NCBI RefSeq assembly: GCF_000011245.1
Contig: NC_004193.1
Coordinates: 350,501 to 414,500, forward strand
Source: Oceanobacillus iheyensis HTE831
Lineage (GTDB): Bacteria; Bacillota; Bacilli; Bacillales; Amphibacillaceae
Length of the DNA stretch: 64,000 nt
Reading direction: 5' to 3'
Program-made: the position numbers and the translations under genes
The notes under the pieces: generated by a model
Told to the model about the DNA's origin: nothing
What the model saw: only the letters and a program-made list of their open reading frames with translations
Database searches by the model: none
In this document: one piece after another, positions 32,466 through 42,067 of the stretch
Layout: the number at the start of each line of letters is the position of its first letter
Position numbering within the stretch: position 1 is the stretch's first letter

Positions 32466-35400
32466 ATGGATCACGCACAACGTGAACGAAGCATGAGGGC
32501 GCATTGGAAAGAAAATCGAACGTTTCAACGCTCCATTGAAAACAGAGAAGGTCAACAAACGTATGTATTTTATGAAGGGCCGCCAACGGCAAATGGAATG
32601 CCACATGCTGGTCATGCATTAGGCCGTACGATTAAAGACTTTGTTGCTCGTTATAAAACAATGTCTGGTTATCAAGTATTACGTAAAGCAGGCTGGGACA
32701 CACATGGTTTACCAGTAGAATTAGAAGTGGAAAAACAGCTTAATATCCGTGGGAAAGATGATATTGAGAAGTTTGGAGTAGAGAGATTTATTGAGAAATG
32801 TAAAGAAAGCGTCTTTGTTTATGAAAATGAATGGAAGGAATTCACGGACAAGCTTGGATATTGGGTAGATATGGAAGATCCATACAAAACATTAAACAAC
32901 CCATATATTGAGTCTGTTTGGAATATCCTTGCAACTATTCATGATGAAGATCTACTTTATAAAGGACATCGAGTAGTTCCATATTGCCCAAATTGCGAGA
33001 CATCGTTAAGTTCCCATGAGGTGGCACAAGGCTATAAAGATGTGACAGATTTATCGGTAACTGCAAAATTCCGAATTAAAAATAAAGAAAATGAATATAT
33101 TCTTGGGTGGACAACAACTCCATGGACATTACCAGGAAATGTTGCGCTAGCAGTGAATCCAGAAATGACCTATGTAAAAGCGAAGCAAGGTGAAGAAATC
33201 TATGTTGTTGCTAAATCATTAGCGAACACTGTTTTAGGTGAAGCTTACGAAGTGGTAGAAGAAGTATCGGGAGAAGATTTAGTTGGAATTAATTATGAGG
33301 CTCCATTTGACTTTATTTCTTTAGATAATGGTCATTACGTGATCGGTGCAGACTTTGTTACCGATACAAGTGGTACCGGTATTGTCCATCTAAACCCAGC
33401 ACATGGGGAAGATGACTATAACGCTATCCAGGCAAAAGGGATGGACTTTGTAAATGTAGTCGATTCTAAAGGAAGATATGAGGATGTAATCGCTCCGCTT
33501 GCAGGACAATTTGTGAAGGATAGCGATGTGGATATCATCAAAATGCTAGCAAAAGACGGAACTTTATACGAAAAGCAAAAATATGAGCATAGCTACCCTC
33601 ATTGCTGGAGATGTGATACACCATTGCTTTACTATGCGATGGAAGGTTGGTTTATTAAAACAACAGCTGTAAAAGAAAGAATGCAGGAAAATAATCAAAG
33701 CGTAGAATGGTTCCCGAATCATATGCGTGATGGGCGTTTCGGAAACTTCCTTGATAATATGGTCGATTGGAATATTGGACGTAATCGCTATTGGGGAACA
33801 CCGTTAAACGTATGGGTATGTGATGATTGTGATAAACAAAAATCGCCTCACTCGATCCAAGAGCTACGTGCTTTTGCAGATAGTGACGTACCAGAAGATA
33901 TTGAATTGCATAAACCATATGTTGATAAAATTACATTCGACTGTGAATGTGGCGGTAAAATGCATCGTACAAAAGAAGTAATTGATGTTTGGTTCGACAG
34001 TGGATCGATGCCATTCGCACAATATCATCACCCGTTTGAAAACGATGAACTATTTAATAAACAATTCCCAGCAGATGTGGTTATTGAAGGAGTCGATCAG
34101 ACACGCGGCTGGTTCTACAGTCTCCTAGCGGTATCTACACTGTTTACTGGTAAAACACCATACAAACGAGTATTATCTCTTGGGCATATTCTTGATGAGC
34201 ATGGGCGAAAAATGTCAAAAAGTAAAGGGAATGCTTTAAGTCCTGTGGAACTTATTGAAGAGTTTGGTGCAGATGCACTTCGTTGGGCACTTCTTGCTGA
34301 TAGTTCACCATGGAATAATAAGCGTTTCTCGAAAAAGACAGTAAGTCAGGCAAAATCAAAAGTCATTGATACGATATTAAATGTCTATTCATTCTACTCT
34401 ATGTATGCTGACATTGATAAATTTAATGTTGCAGAACATGCAACTGATGCTAAAACGACATTAGACAGTTGGATTCTATCCCGATTGAATTCGGTAATTA
34501 AAGAAGTAACAACAAGTCTTGATCAATATGATATTACTAAAGGTGCTCGTTCCATTGCATTGTTTGTAGATGAATTAAGTAACTGGTATGTACGTCGTTC
34601 TAGACAGCGTTTTTGGAGCAGTGGCATGAATGAAGATAAAAAAGCTGCTTTCACTACATTACACGAAGTACTATCAAAACTTACGCAGTTAATGGCGCCA
34701 TATATACCATTTGTCGCAGATGATATATATACAAATCTGCAAGGGGATAGTGTTCATGTATCGGACTTCCCGAAAGTAGATGAAGCTGCAATTGATGAGA
34801 AATTAGAAGCTGATATGCAAGGAGTACTTGAAGTCATTGAAGGAGCACGTTCACTCCGTAATGAAGTAAACATTAAAACAAAGCAACCTCTTGCGGAGCT
34901 AGTGGTTGTTCCAAATGATGAACAACTTCAATCTGGGTTACAGGCATATACTTCCATTATCGAGGAAGAGATTAATGTGAAACAAGTTAGCTTTAAGAAA
35001 GACACTGCTGATTTCTTGGATACGGAGATGAAACTTAACTTCCCGGTTGCTGGACCAAAACTAGGTAAACAAGTTGGTCAGGCAAAAGGAAAAGTAGAAA
35101 ACTTTACGGAACAAGAAAAAGAAGCGTTCTTAGTGAACGGTACGATTAATGTTGAACTTCAAGATGGTAGTGAGGTCACTCTTGAAAAAGAAGACATTAT
35201 CGTAGAGAAAAAAGGACAAGAAGGATATCAATTATTTGAAGGCAATCGTTTTGTTCTTCTATTGGATACCAACTTGACAGAGAAGTTAAAGGAAGAAGGA
35301 TTCGTAAGAGAGTTTATCCGTGCGGTACAAACATATCGTAAAGAACTTGATCTTCCAGTTGAACAGCGTGTGGATATATACGTGAATTCCGATGAAAATG

Positions 35401-35534
35401 CAGAGCGGATTCTATCAGAATTCGATGCTCTAATCCATGACGGATTAATCATTAACAGTGTTCAATTTGCAGAAAAAGAGGATATGAAGCAAGTAACAGT
35501 AAATGATACGGAAATGGGCTTGTCTATAGTATAA
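32466..35534 (+). CDS. ileS: Isoleucyl-tRNA synthetase, type 2 (eukaryote-like)
   Basis: A 1022-residue class I synthetase. The HIGH box reads PHAGHALG (HxGH), and the signature KMSKSKGN is complete. [20 protein letters not shown] lies before the editing domain, and the anticodon region extends to about 1020. Its length, [14 protein letters not shown] motif and long tail are those of the IleS2 type, found in eukaryotes and some Bacillaceae, which is poorly sensitive to mupirocin. The ATG at 32466 has AGAGGTG six bases ahead; the GTG at 32457 overlaps it. It charges tRNA-Ile in the cytosol and is under T-box control. Confidence 0.95.
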
Positions 35535-35536
35535 GC

Positions 35537-35567
35537 AAAAAAGTAGGGGTGCGCCCCTGCTTTTTTG
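35537..35567 (+). terminator. Terminator of ileS
   Basis: AAAAAAGTAGGGG paired with CCCCTGCTTTTTT around a short loop. Confidence 0.88.
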
Positions 35568-35728
35568 TTGTCTAGAAAATCAGAAAATTTTGGAGCTTTA
35601 GATAAACGTACGCTTGTGCTTTTATTCTATTCCTAAGTATATATAATCATTTATAAATACTTCGTTAAAAATAGCAGGAATCTTCTTCATTCATGTCGAA
35701 TATTATTAGAATTAAGGAGGAAATAAAA

Positions 35729-36247
35729 ATGTCTAAACATATAGGTTCTATCAATAAAGATCAACACGTTTACATTGCAGAAAAGGATGATATGAAAGGC
35801 ATTGTTCGCTTGTTAAAGGGCGTTTCTTCTTGGTTACAGGAGAGTCGCTTAAAACAATGGGAGTTTTTAAACGAAGGCGGAGAAGATCCTGAAATTAAGC
35901 AGGCGATTGAGGATGAGAATACATTTATAGTTAAAGAAGGTGACGAGCTAATAGCAACCTTTACGCTATATGAAATTCAAAATCCTTGGGATAAAAATAT
36001 TTGGGGACAATCCAGTGACGACGCCTTTTATTTACATAGGCTATCCGTTGATTACGCTCGATTAGGTACAGGACTAGGTCGTGATGTCATAGCTTGGATG
36101 GAAACGTATACGAAGACACAGGGAATGAAAAGAATTCGTCTTGATTGTGTAGAGAATAATGAAAAGCTTAATTCTATTTATCAAAACCTTGGTTATGATT
36201 ATAAAGGCACTAACCACGAACACTGCCGCTACGAGAAGATGTTATAA
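35729..36247 (+). CDS. GNAT acetyltransferase
   Basis: A 172-residue GNAT protein. The fold core is IVRLLKGVSSWLQE, then YLHRLSVDYARLGTGLGRDVIAW (acetyl-CoA loop, though R/QxxGxG is GTGLG preceded by ARL), and RLDCVENNEKLNSIYQNLGYD at the C-terminus. AAGGAGG lies eight bases before the ATG at 35729. The upstream codons to 35693 lie in a non-coding stretch. Substrate unknown. Confidence 0.8.
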   Translation: MSKHIGSINKDQHVYIAEKDDMKGIVRLLKGVSSWLQESRLKQWEFLNEGGEDPEIKQAIEDENTFIVKEGDELIATFTLYEIQNPWDKNIWGQSSDDAFYLHRLSVDYARLGTGLGRDVIAWMETYTKTQGMKRIRLDCVENNEKLNSIYQNLGYDYKGTNHEHCRYEKML

Positions 36248-36249
36248 CT

Positions 36250-36284
36250 AAAACGCATATCCGACTAAAAGGATATGCGTTTTT
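36250..36284. terminator. Bidirectional terminator between GNAT and SulP genes
   Basis: AAAACGCATATCC and its complement around an 8-nt loop, A/T runs on both sides. Confidence 0.9.
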
Positions 36285-36289
36285 CTATG

Positions 36290-37741
36290 CTAGTGCATGG
36301 AATTATTCGAGAGTTTTTCCATCGACTGGACAAGCTGCGTACTCTCTTTATTCATTCCTTTAAATCGCACGGTAATATCGTTATCCTCAAACTTTGTTTT
36401 AATCTTGTCTAGAGCTCCCACTGCAGAATCATCCCATATATGCGATCTACTTAGGTCAATTTCTACATTACTTCTATGGTCATGAAAATCAATTTGGGAT
36501 AATAAATCGGTAACAGATGCAAAGAATAGCGGTCCCTGTACTTTATAATAACGTGTATCATAACTTACTGTTGTACTTACTTTTACCTTTGAATTTTTTG
36601 CAGCAAAGAATATCATACTGAAAAGCACCCCTGCAAGAACTCCATAAGCAAGGTTATGAGTTAATACGACTGTACCAACAGTAACAATCATTACTATAGC
36701 ATCGGTACGAGGAATTCGGTGAATGTGTAATACTGATTTCCAATCAAAAGTACTTATTGATACCATAATCATTACTCCCGCTAAAGCTGCCATCGGAATT
36801 TGAACAACGATATCACCTAAAATCAAAATAAGGAACATTAAGAACAAACCAGCAACGAATGCAGAGAGTCGTCCTCTTCCACCAGACTTGACATTAATAA
36901 CGGATTGTCCGATCATAGCACATCCAGCCATACCTCCGAAGCAACCTGCTACAATGTTAGCAATTCCTTGTCCTCGCGTTTCTCTGTTTTTATTACTTTC
37001 CGTATCTGTCATATCATCGATAATATTGGCGGTTAGTAATGATTCTAAAATACCGACAATTGATAAAGCGAGTGCATATGGAAAGATAATCATTAAAGTT
37101 TCAAGGTTAAGAGGAATATTAGGTAGAGCAAACATAGGTAAAGTCTGTGTTAACTCTCCCATATCACCAACATTTCGTACACCTATATTCATTGTTAATA
37201 CCATAATTGTAACAACAATAATTGCCACTAAAGTAGATGGCACAGCTTTCGTTATTCGAGGGAAGATGTAGATTATTGCTAGAGTTAAAGCTACTAAAGC
37301 ATACATCATCCAAGTTTCGCCTACAAAATGCTGTAATTGCGATGTGAAAATAAGGATTGCTAACGCATTAACAAATCCTGTCATGACAGTTCTAGGGACA
37401 AACTTCATAAAGCGTGCTAATTTAAAAATGCCAAATAAGATTTGAAGAACTCCCGTTAAAATTGTAGCTGCTAACAAATATTCAATTCCGTGATTAGCTA
37501 CTAAAGTTACCATTACTAATGCCATTGCACCAGTTGCTGCAGAAATCATTCCAGGGCGTCCACCAACAAATGAAATTACCACAGCAATACAAAAAGATGC
37601 ATAAAGACCAACCATTGGATCTACACCTGCAATAATAGAAAAAGCAATCGCTTCTGGTATTAAAGCGAGTGCGACAACGACACCAGCTAATATATCTCCT
37701 TTGATGTTTCCAAACCACTGTTCCTTCCATGTTTGTTCCAT
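36290..37741 (-). CDS. SulP family anion transporter with STAS domain
   Basis: A 483-residue membrane protein with about 10-12 helices ([31 protein letters not shown] is the family's first helix pair) and a C-terminal STAS domain (about 390-480, with [21 protein letters not shown]). SulP proteins are anion/proton or anion/bicarbonate symporters; likely cargoes are sulfate, bicarbonate or dicarboxylates. AGAGGT precedes the ATG. It converges with a GNAT gene. The cargo is not deducible. Confidence 0.9.
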   Translation of the reverse strand: MEQTWKEQWFGNIKGDILAGVVVALALIPEAIAFSIIAGVDPMVGLYASFCIAVVISFVGGRPGMISAATGAMALVMVTLVANHGIEYLLAATILTGVLQILFGIFKLARFMKFVPRTVMTGFVNALAILIFTSQLQHFVGETWMMYALVALTLAIIYIFPRITKAVPSTLVAIIVVTIMVLTMNIGVRNVGDMGELTQTLPMFALPNIPLNLETLMIIFPYALALSIVGILESLLTANIIDDMTDTESNKNRETRGQGIANIVAGCFGGMAGCAMIGQSVINVKSGGRGRLSAFVAGLFLMFLILILGDIVVQIPMAALAGVMIMVSISTFDWKSVLHIHRIPRTDAIVMIVTVGTVVLTHNLAYGVLAGVLFSMIFFAAKNSKVKVSTTVSYDTRYYKVQGPLFFASVTDLLSQIDFHDHRSNVEIDLSRSHIWDDSAVGALDKIKTKFEDNDITVRFKGMNKESTQLVQSMEKLSNNSMH

Positions 37742-37903
37742 AATTATACCTCTTTCAATCTATTAAAATAAATAATTCAAAAATAAACACCATAATAATT
37801 TATAACAAATAGAAACAATGTACAAGATATTATTTAACATAGAGGTAGATTCGTGCTTGTTCATACATCAATTATTAATTATTCTAAAAAGTGTAATAAA
37901 TAA

Positions 37904-37932
37904 TTGAAAATCTAGTATGATATAGATAAAAT
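37904..37932 (+). promoter_or_regulatory. SigA-type promoter for the RimJ-like gene
   Basis: TTGAAA, 17-bp spacer, TAAAAT, 36 bases ahead of the start codon. Confidence 0.6.
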
Positions 37933-37968
37933 AATACTAATCTAGTACAGGGATGGAGTGGGGATGAA

Positions 37969-38472
37969 GTGACATTTCAGTCGAATCAGATATACATAAG
38001 AGAAGCAACAAATAATGATATAGGGTATATGATAAATGTAGAAAATAGTGAAGAGAATAAACCTCACATTCTTCCTTGGACAGAGGAGCAGCATCGTAAA
38101 ACTTTGCAAGACGAAGACTCCTATTATTTGATCATTGTTGAAAAGGTTACAAATCGAAATGTCGGATTTATTATTCTAAGAGGATTAACCAATACGAATA
38201 AAGGTATAGAGCTTGTTCGGATTGCTATAGAGGAAAAAGGTAAAGGCATTGGTAAAGAAGCGCTGAATTTAATTAAAATATGGGCGTTTAATTCCTATAA
38301 AGCGCATCGATTGTGGTTAGATGTAAAAACGGATAACAAAAGAGCAATTACTATTTATAAAAAAGAAGGATTTACGTTAGAAGGAACATTACGAGAGTGT
38401 TTGAGAGTAGGAAACACATATGAATCCCTTCATGTAATGTCCCTATTAAAACATGAATATGATAATAGGTAG
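37969..38472 (+). CDS. GNAT acetyltransferase, RimJ/RimL type
   Basis: A 167-residue acetyltransferase with IREATNNDIGYMINVE at the start, EEKGKGIGKEALNLI (acetyl-CoA loop QxxGxG-like) in the middle, and LDVKTDNKRAITIYKKEGF near the end, as in RimJ/RimL/PaiA-like enzymes that modify protein N-termini or small amines. GTG start with GGAGTGGGG upstream. Alone. Confidence 0.82.
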   Translation: MTFQSNQIYIREATNNDIGYMINVENSEENKPHILPWTEEQHRKTLQDEDSYYLIIVEKVTNRNVGFIILRGLTNTNKGIELVRIAIEEKGKGIGKEALNLIKIWAFNSYKAHRLWLDVKTDNKRAITIYKKEGFTLEGTLRECLRVGNTYESLHVMSLLKHEYDNR

Positions 38473-38558
38473 GATCTTTGGAGAATGTCCAGGTGATATT
38501 TTATTTCACTACAAAATTTAATAAAGGCGGGAAGTAATCAATAAATTATCAGAAAAGG

Positions 38559-38587
38559 TTGTTAAATCTAAATATTTATATTACTAT
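38559..38587 (+). promoter_or_regulatory. SigA-type promoter of uxaE
   Basis: TTGTTA (38559-38564), 17-bp spacer, TACTAT (38582-38587). The -10 box touches the palindrome that follows. Confidence 0.65.
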
Positions 38588-38611
38588 AAAATAACAACGT
38601 TGTTATTTTAT
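38586..38611. promoter_or_regulatory. Perfect 26-bp palindromic operator at the uxaE promoter
   Basis: The half-site ATAAAATAACAAC is followed immediately by its exact reverse complement. It covers the end of the -10 box and the expected transcription start, so binding would block initiation. The shape fits a LacI- or GntR-family repressor of uronate genes; no such regulator is encoded adjacent. Confidence 0.82.
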
Positions 38612-38645
38612 GTTAAAAAGAAGGGAGTAGTTTGTAATCGAAACT

Positions 38646-40118
38646 TTGTTAAGTAATTTAAAATCAGGCGAAATTGGAAAGGAAACCGGGGATATAAAAA
38701 TATATAAACAATCATTTTCGCAATACCAAGGAACGTTTCTTGTGATGATTAAAGAAAGCGCTGACAAATTCTTGTTAGCTTCAGGTGAGGGAGAACTTTA
38801 TAGTGAATTAGAAGGGGAAGAAATCGGTGGTGAAGGTAAGGTATGTCCGTTAACTCACCATAATCGATTAGTGTTAAATCGATATTTTGATTATACAGTC
38901 CCGAGTGCATTTGGAAAAAACACAGCAACTATAGGGCTCGGTGATCGACTTGGTATAGCTTCCCCAGGTCATATCGAGGCTGTTAGAGATAGGGATGTAA
39001 AACCGATTTTAGGGCAACAAAGTATTCGTGAGTTAACGTTAACAAAACGTACGATGGAAGATATGATTGATGCTGCAACATTTGCTGTATTTCAAGAAGG
39101 ATATAGGGATGGGTTTGGTATTGATGCTGATCACATCAAAACGGAGGATGATATTAAACGTTCATTAGAAATTGGTGTGACGATGTTGACTTTAGATTGT
39201 TCGGATTATATTCAAAAAAACGTTGAGTCAGCATCTGAAAAACAAGTGCAAGATGAATTTGAAAAACTAGATGCAAAAGTAAAAGAGTATTATCTTCATA
39301 CCTATTGTAACCAGGAGTTTAATATCAAAGAGAGAAAAATAGTTTTTAATGAGCTTGATGTTAAGCGTAACGTTTTAATATATGAAAAAGCGATTGATTA
39401 CATGGTACATGTTTTTAACACGTATATCCGACATTTAGAAAGAGATTTTGACTTTGAAATATCAATAGATGAAACAGAAGCAATTACTTCTCCGGAGGCA
39501 CATTTTTTTGTAGCTAATGAGTTGAAAAAGGCTCAAGTTGAAGTGACAAGCCTTGCTCCTCGATTTTGTGGTGAGTTTCAAAAAGGAATTGACTATATAG
39601 GGGATATTGGTCAATTTGAAAAGGAATTGAGTGAGCATGTAGATATTGCAAAACATTTTGGCTATAAAATAAGTATTCATTCTGGAAGTGATAAATTTTC
39701 GGTGTTCCCCATCATTTCAAAGCATACAGAGAGGATTTTACATGTTAAAACAGCCGGTACTTCTTGGCTAGAGGCGCTAAGAGTAATCGCAAATAAGAAT
39801 CCATCATTATATAGAAAGATACACGCTTATGCTGAACAAAACGTAGAAGAGGCTTTGCAATATTATCATATTACTCCAGATTTCGGAGCGATTACTCCTC
39901 TGGAAGATACAAAGGATTCCATGCTTTCTGAGTACCTTAATGATGATAACGCGAGACAATTACTGCATATCACATACGGATTGGTTTTAACTGCAAGTAA
40001 AAATGGCAGTTCCCTCTTTAAGGATCACATATACTCTACGCTTAGTGAATATGAAGATGTTTATCGTGATTATCTTATTAAACATATTGGTAGACATGTA
40101 GATACATTAGATCTATAA
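38646..40118 (+). CDS. uxaE: Tagaturonate/fructuronate epimerase
   Basis: A 490-residue protein of the UxaE family, which interconverts D-tagaturonate and D-fructuronate. Recognised by its length, GLGDRLGIASPGHIEAVR, FQEGYRDGFGIDADHIKT, LAPRFCGEFQKGIDYIGD and HSGSDKFSVFP, which carry the His/Asp metal-site residues. It is followed 13 bases later by uxaC. The start is uncertain: TTG at 38646 is far (18 bases) from GGGAG at 38623-38627, while an in-frame ATC at 38637 is ideally spaced. Together with uxaC it lets galacturonate enter the glucuronate branch. Confidence 0.85.
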   Translation: MLSNLKSGEIGKETGDIKIYKQSFSQYQGTFLVMIKESADKFLLASGEGELYSELEGEEIGGEGKVCPLTHHNRLVLNRYFDYTVPSAFGKNTATIGLGDRLGIASPGHIEAVRDRDVKPILGQQSIRELTLTKRTMEDMIDAATFAVFQEGYRDGFGIDADHIKTEDDIKRSLEIGVTMLTLDCSDYIQKNVESASEKQVQDEFEKLDAKVKEYYLHTYCNQEFNIKERKIVFNELDVKRNVLIYEKAIDYMVHVFNTYIRHLERDFDFEISIDETEAITSPEAHFFVANELKKAQVEVTSLAPRFCGEFQKGIDYIGDIGQFEKELSEHVDIAKHFGYKISIHSGSDKFSVFPIISKHTERILHVKTAGTSWLEALRVIANKNPSLYRKIHAYAEQNVEEALQYYHITPDFGAITPLEDTKDSMLSEYLNDDNARQLLHITYGLVLTASKNGSSLFKDHIYSTLSEYEDVYRDYLIKHIGRHVDTLDL

Positions 40119-40131
40119 AGGAGGCTTTTTC

Positions 40132-41550
40132 GTGAAAAAGTTTATGGATGATAATTTTTTACTGAGCAACGATACTGCAGAAGAGTTATTTCATCATTAT
40201 GCAAAAGATATGCCGATTATAGACTATCATTGTCATTTAAGCCCAAAAGAAATCTATATGAATAAAAGGTATTCTAACATTACTGAGGTTTGGCTTTATG
40301 GAGATCATTACAAGTGGAGAGCGATGCGAGCAGCCGGTGTAGAAGAATCACTTATAACAGGTGATGCAAATGATTATGATAAATTTATGGCTTGGGCTGA
40401 AACCGTTCCTAAACTAATTGGAAATCCTCTGTATAATTGGACTCACCTTGAGCTACAAAGATATTTTGGTGTAGATGAAATTTTAAACAAAGAATCAGGA
40501 CCATCTATTTGGGAAAAGGTAAATAAATGCTTAGCCCAAGATGATTTTGGGGTTAGAGAATTAATTAATCAGTCTAATGTGCAAGTCGTTTGTACTACGG
40601 ACGATCCAATTGATGATTTATCTTTTCATCAAATGTTGGTTGAAGATGATGATTTTTCGGTTAAGGTGCTGCCCGGTTTTCGGCCAGATAAAGCAATAGA
40701 AATAAATCAAGAAGGATTTATTGACTATGTAGATTCGCTTGAAAAAGTCACTTCTCATTCTACAAAGACTTATGACGGTTTTTTAAGGGCGCTTAAGTCT
40801 AGAGTAGACTATTTTCACCAAAATGGATGCAGCGTCGCTGATCATGCATTAAATACGATGATGTTTACGGAAACAACCAAAGAAAAAGCCAGAAATTATT
40901 ATGAAAAAGCCATGAATGGTCAGAAACTTTCTCCTAAAGAAGAAAGTGATTTTAAAAGCTTCACACTAGTATTTTTAGGGGAACAATATGCAGATAAAGG
41001 ATGGGTAATGCAATATCACATAAATGCACTGCGTAATAATAATTCTAGGATGTACAATAATCTTGGGCCAGATACTGGATACGATGCCATGAATGACGAA
41101 GTAATTTCTAAACCTTTAGTCAATCTATTAAATGAGCTTGAAAAAAAGGATAGACTTCCAAAAACGATTTTATATTCGCTTAATCCAAACGATAATCCTG
41201 TTATTGCCTCTATCATTGGAAGTTTTCAACGTGGTGGAGTTCCTGGAAAGCTCCAATTTGGAACAGCGTGGTGGTTTAATGATACAAAATCAGGAATGAT
41301 TAAACAAATGCAGACGTTAGCAGATATTGGTGTGTTCAGCCAATTTATTGGCATGTTAACCGATTCAAGAAGCTTTTTATCTTATCCTAGACATGAATAC
41401 TTTAGGCGTTTAGTTTGTTCGTTGATTGGTGAGTGGGTTCACAACGGTGAAGTTCCTTATGACCTAAAATCTTTAGGGGAAATCGTTCAAGATATATCCT
41501 ACTATAATGCAGCAAGATACTTTGACTTTGGACTCCTCTCGGATGAATGA
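40132..41550 (+). CDS. uxaC: Uronate isomerase
   Basis: A 472-residue UxaC of the amidohydrolase superfamily. The metal-binding IIDYHCHLSP is near residue 32, WGTPL-like residues and DAKGWVMQYH-type segment (here ADKGWVMQYHINALRNNNSRM) are present, and the end shows GEWVHNGEVPYD. It converts D-glucuronate to D-fructuronate and D-galacturonate to D-tagaturonate in the cytosol. GTG start with AAGGAGG. Cotranscribed with uxaE; uxuA, uxuB and KDG genes are not in this window. Confidence 0.93.
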   Translation: MKKFMDDNFLLSNDTAEELFHHYAKDMPIIDYHCHLSPKEIYMNKRYSNITEVWLYGDHYKWRAMRAAGVEESLITGDANDYDKFMAWAETVPKLIGNPLYNWTHLELQRYFGVDEILNKESGPSIWEKVNKCLAQDDFGVRELINQSNVQVVCTTDDPIDDLSFHQMLVEDDDFSVKVLPGFRPDKAIEINQEGFIDYVDSLEKVTSHSTKTYDGFLRALKSRVDYFHQNGCSVADHALNTMMFTETTKEKARNYYEKAMNGQKLSPKEESDFKSFTLVFLGEQYADKGWVMQYHINALRNNNSRMYNNLGPDTGYDAMNDEVISKPLVNLLNELEKKDRLPKTILYSLNPNDNPVIASIIGSFQRGGVPGKLQFGTAWWFNDTKSGMIKQMQTLADIGVFSQFIGMLTDSRSFLSYPRHEYFRRLVCSLIGEWVHNGEVPYDLKSLGEIVQDISYYNAARYFDFGLLSDE

Positions 41551-41860
41551 AAAAAAGGGAGAAGCTGGGACATAACAACAAATTCTGATCAAAAGACGAC
41601 GAATGAAAGCTAGAATAAGCGTAAGAAATATACGGAGACTCCTTGAAAATAAAGATCAATTTTCTGCGTGCGATGTAATGCTGTCGAAGCCTTCCTTGTA
41701 CCGTGGGAGGAAGGCCTAGTTGAGATCCCGGAAATGCGGAGCATCTGGAGGCTCAGCAGCCGCCGTTGGAAAAGCGCTGTATTTCTAAAGCTGGTTTCCA
41801 AGGCTAAACATTCGGATTTATCTTTTGCATGAATACTTTTGTCCCAACCTCCCTTTCTTT
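41551..41860. mobile_element. MITE-like interspersed element with terminal inverted repeats
   Basis: A non-coding block of about 305 bases beginning AAAGGGAGAAGCTGGGACAT and ending with the near complement TGTCCCAACCTCCCTTT. It starts directly after the uxaC stop. Internal words AGCGTAAGAAATATACGGAG and AGCCGCCGTTGG recur as fragments at 11028 and 6438. No frame of note; its GC is higher than the neighbouring genes. It fits the short non-autonomous repeats spread in Bacillaceae genomes. Confidence 0.72.
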
Positions 41861-41961
41861 AATGTTTACAGATCTGGTTGAGGAGCATTCGCGAGTAATT
41901 TACGATAAATCTAGATTTAGAATATAAGAGAAAGTCATAGAAAAAATAATAGAAAACTATC

Positions 41962-41990
41962 TTGAATTCTTATAAATATCAGAGTAAACT
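41962..41990 (+). promoter_or_regulatory. SigA-type promoter of the lctP-lut operon
   Basis: TTGAAT (41962-41967), 17-bp spacer, TAAACT (41985-41990). The LutR-type palindrome follows at once. Confidence 0.7.
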
Positions 41991-42021
41991 ATAAATAAGG
42001 TCATCAGATGACCTTATTTAT
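41991..42021. promoter_or_regulatory. LutR-type operator of lctP
   Basis: Perfect 15-1-15 palindrome with half-site ATAAATAAGGTCATC. Its core TCATC-N-GATGA is the inverted repeat reported for LutR of B. subtilis. It overlaps the expected start of transcription of lctP and is followed by lctP, lutR and lutABC in one direction. Confidence 0.88.
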
Positions 42022-42067
42022 TTTGACATCTATGAAATCGCTTCATTGGGGAGAAAGAGGGGTTTTG

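Noticed and set aside
41602..41801. Short open frames inside the inverted-repeat element
   Set aside because: They lack RBSs and belong to a non-coding repeat.
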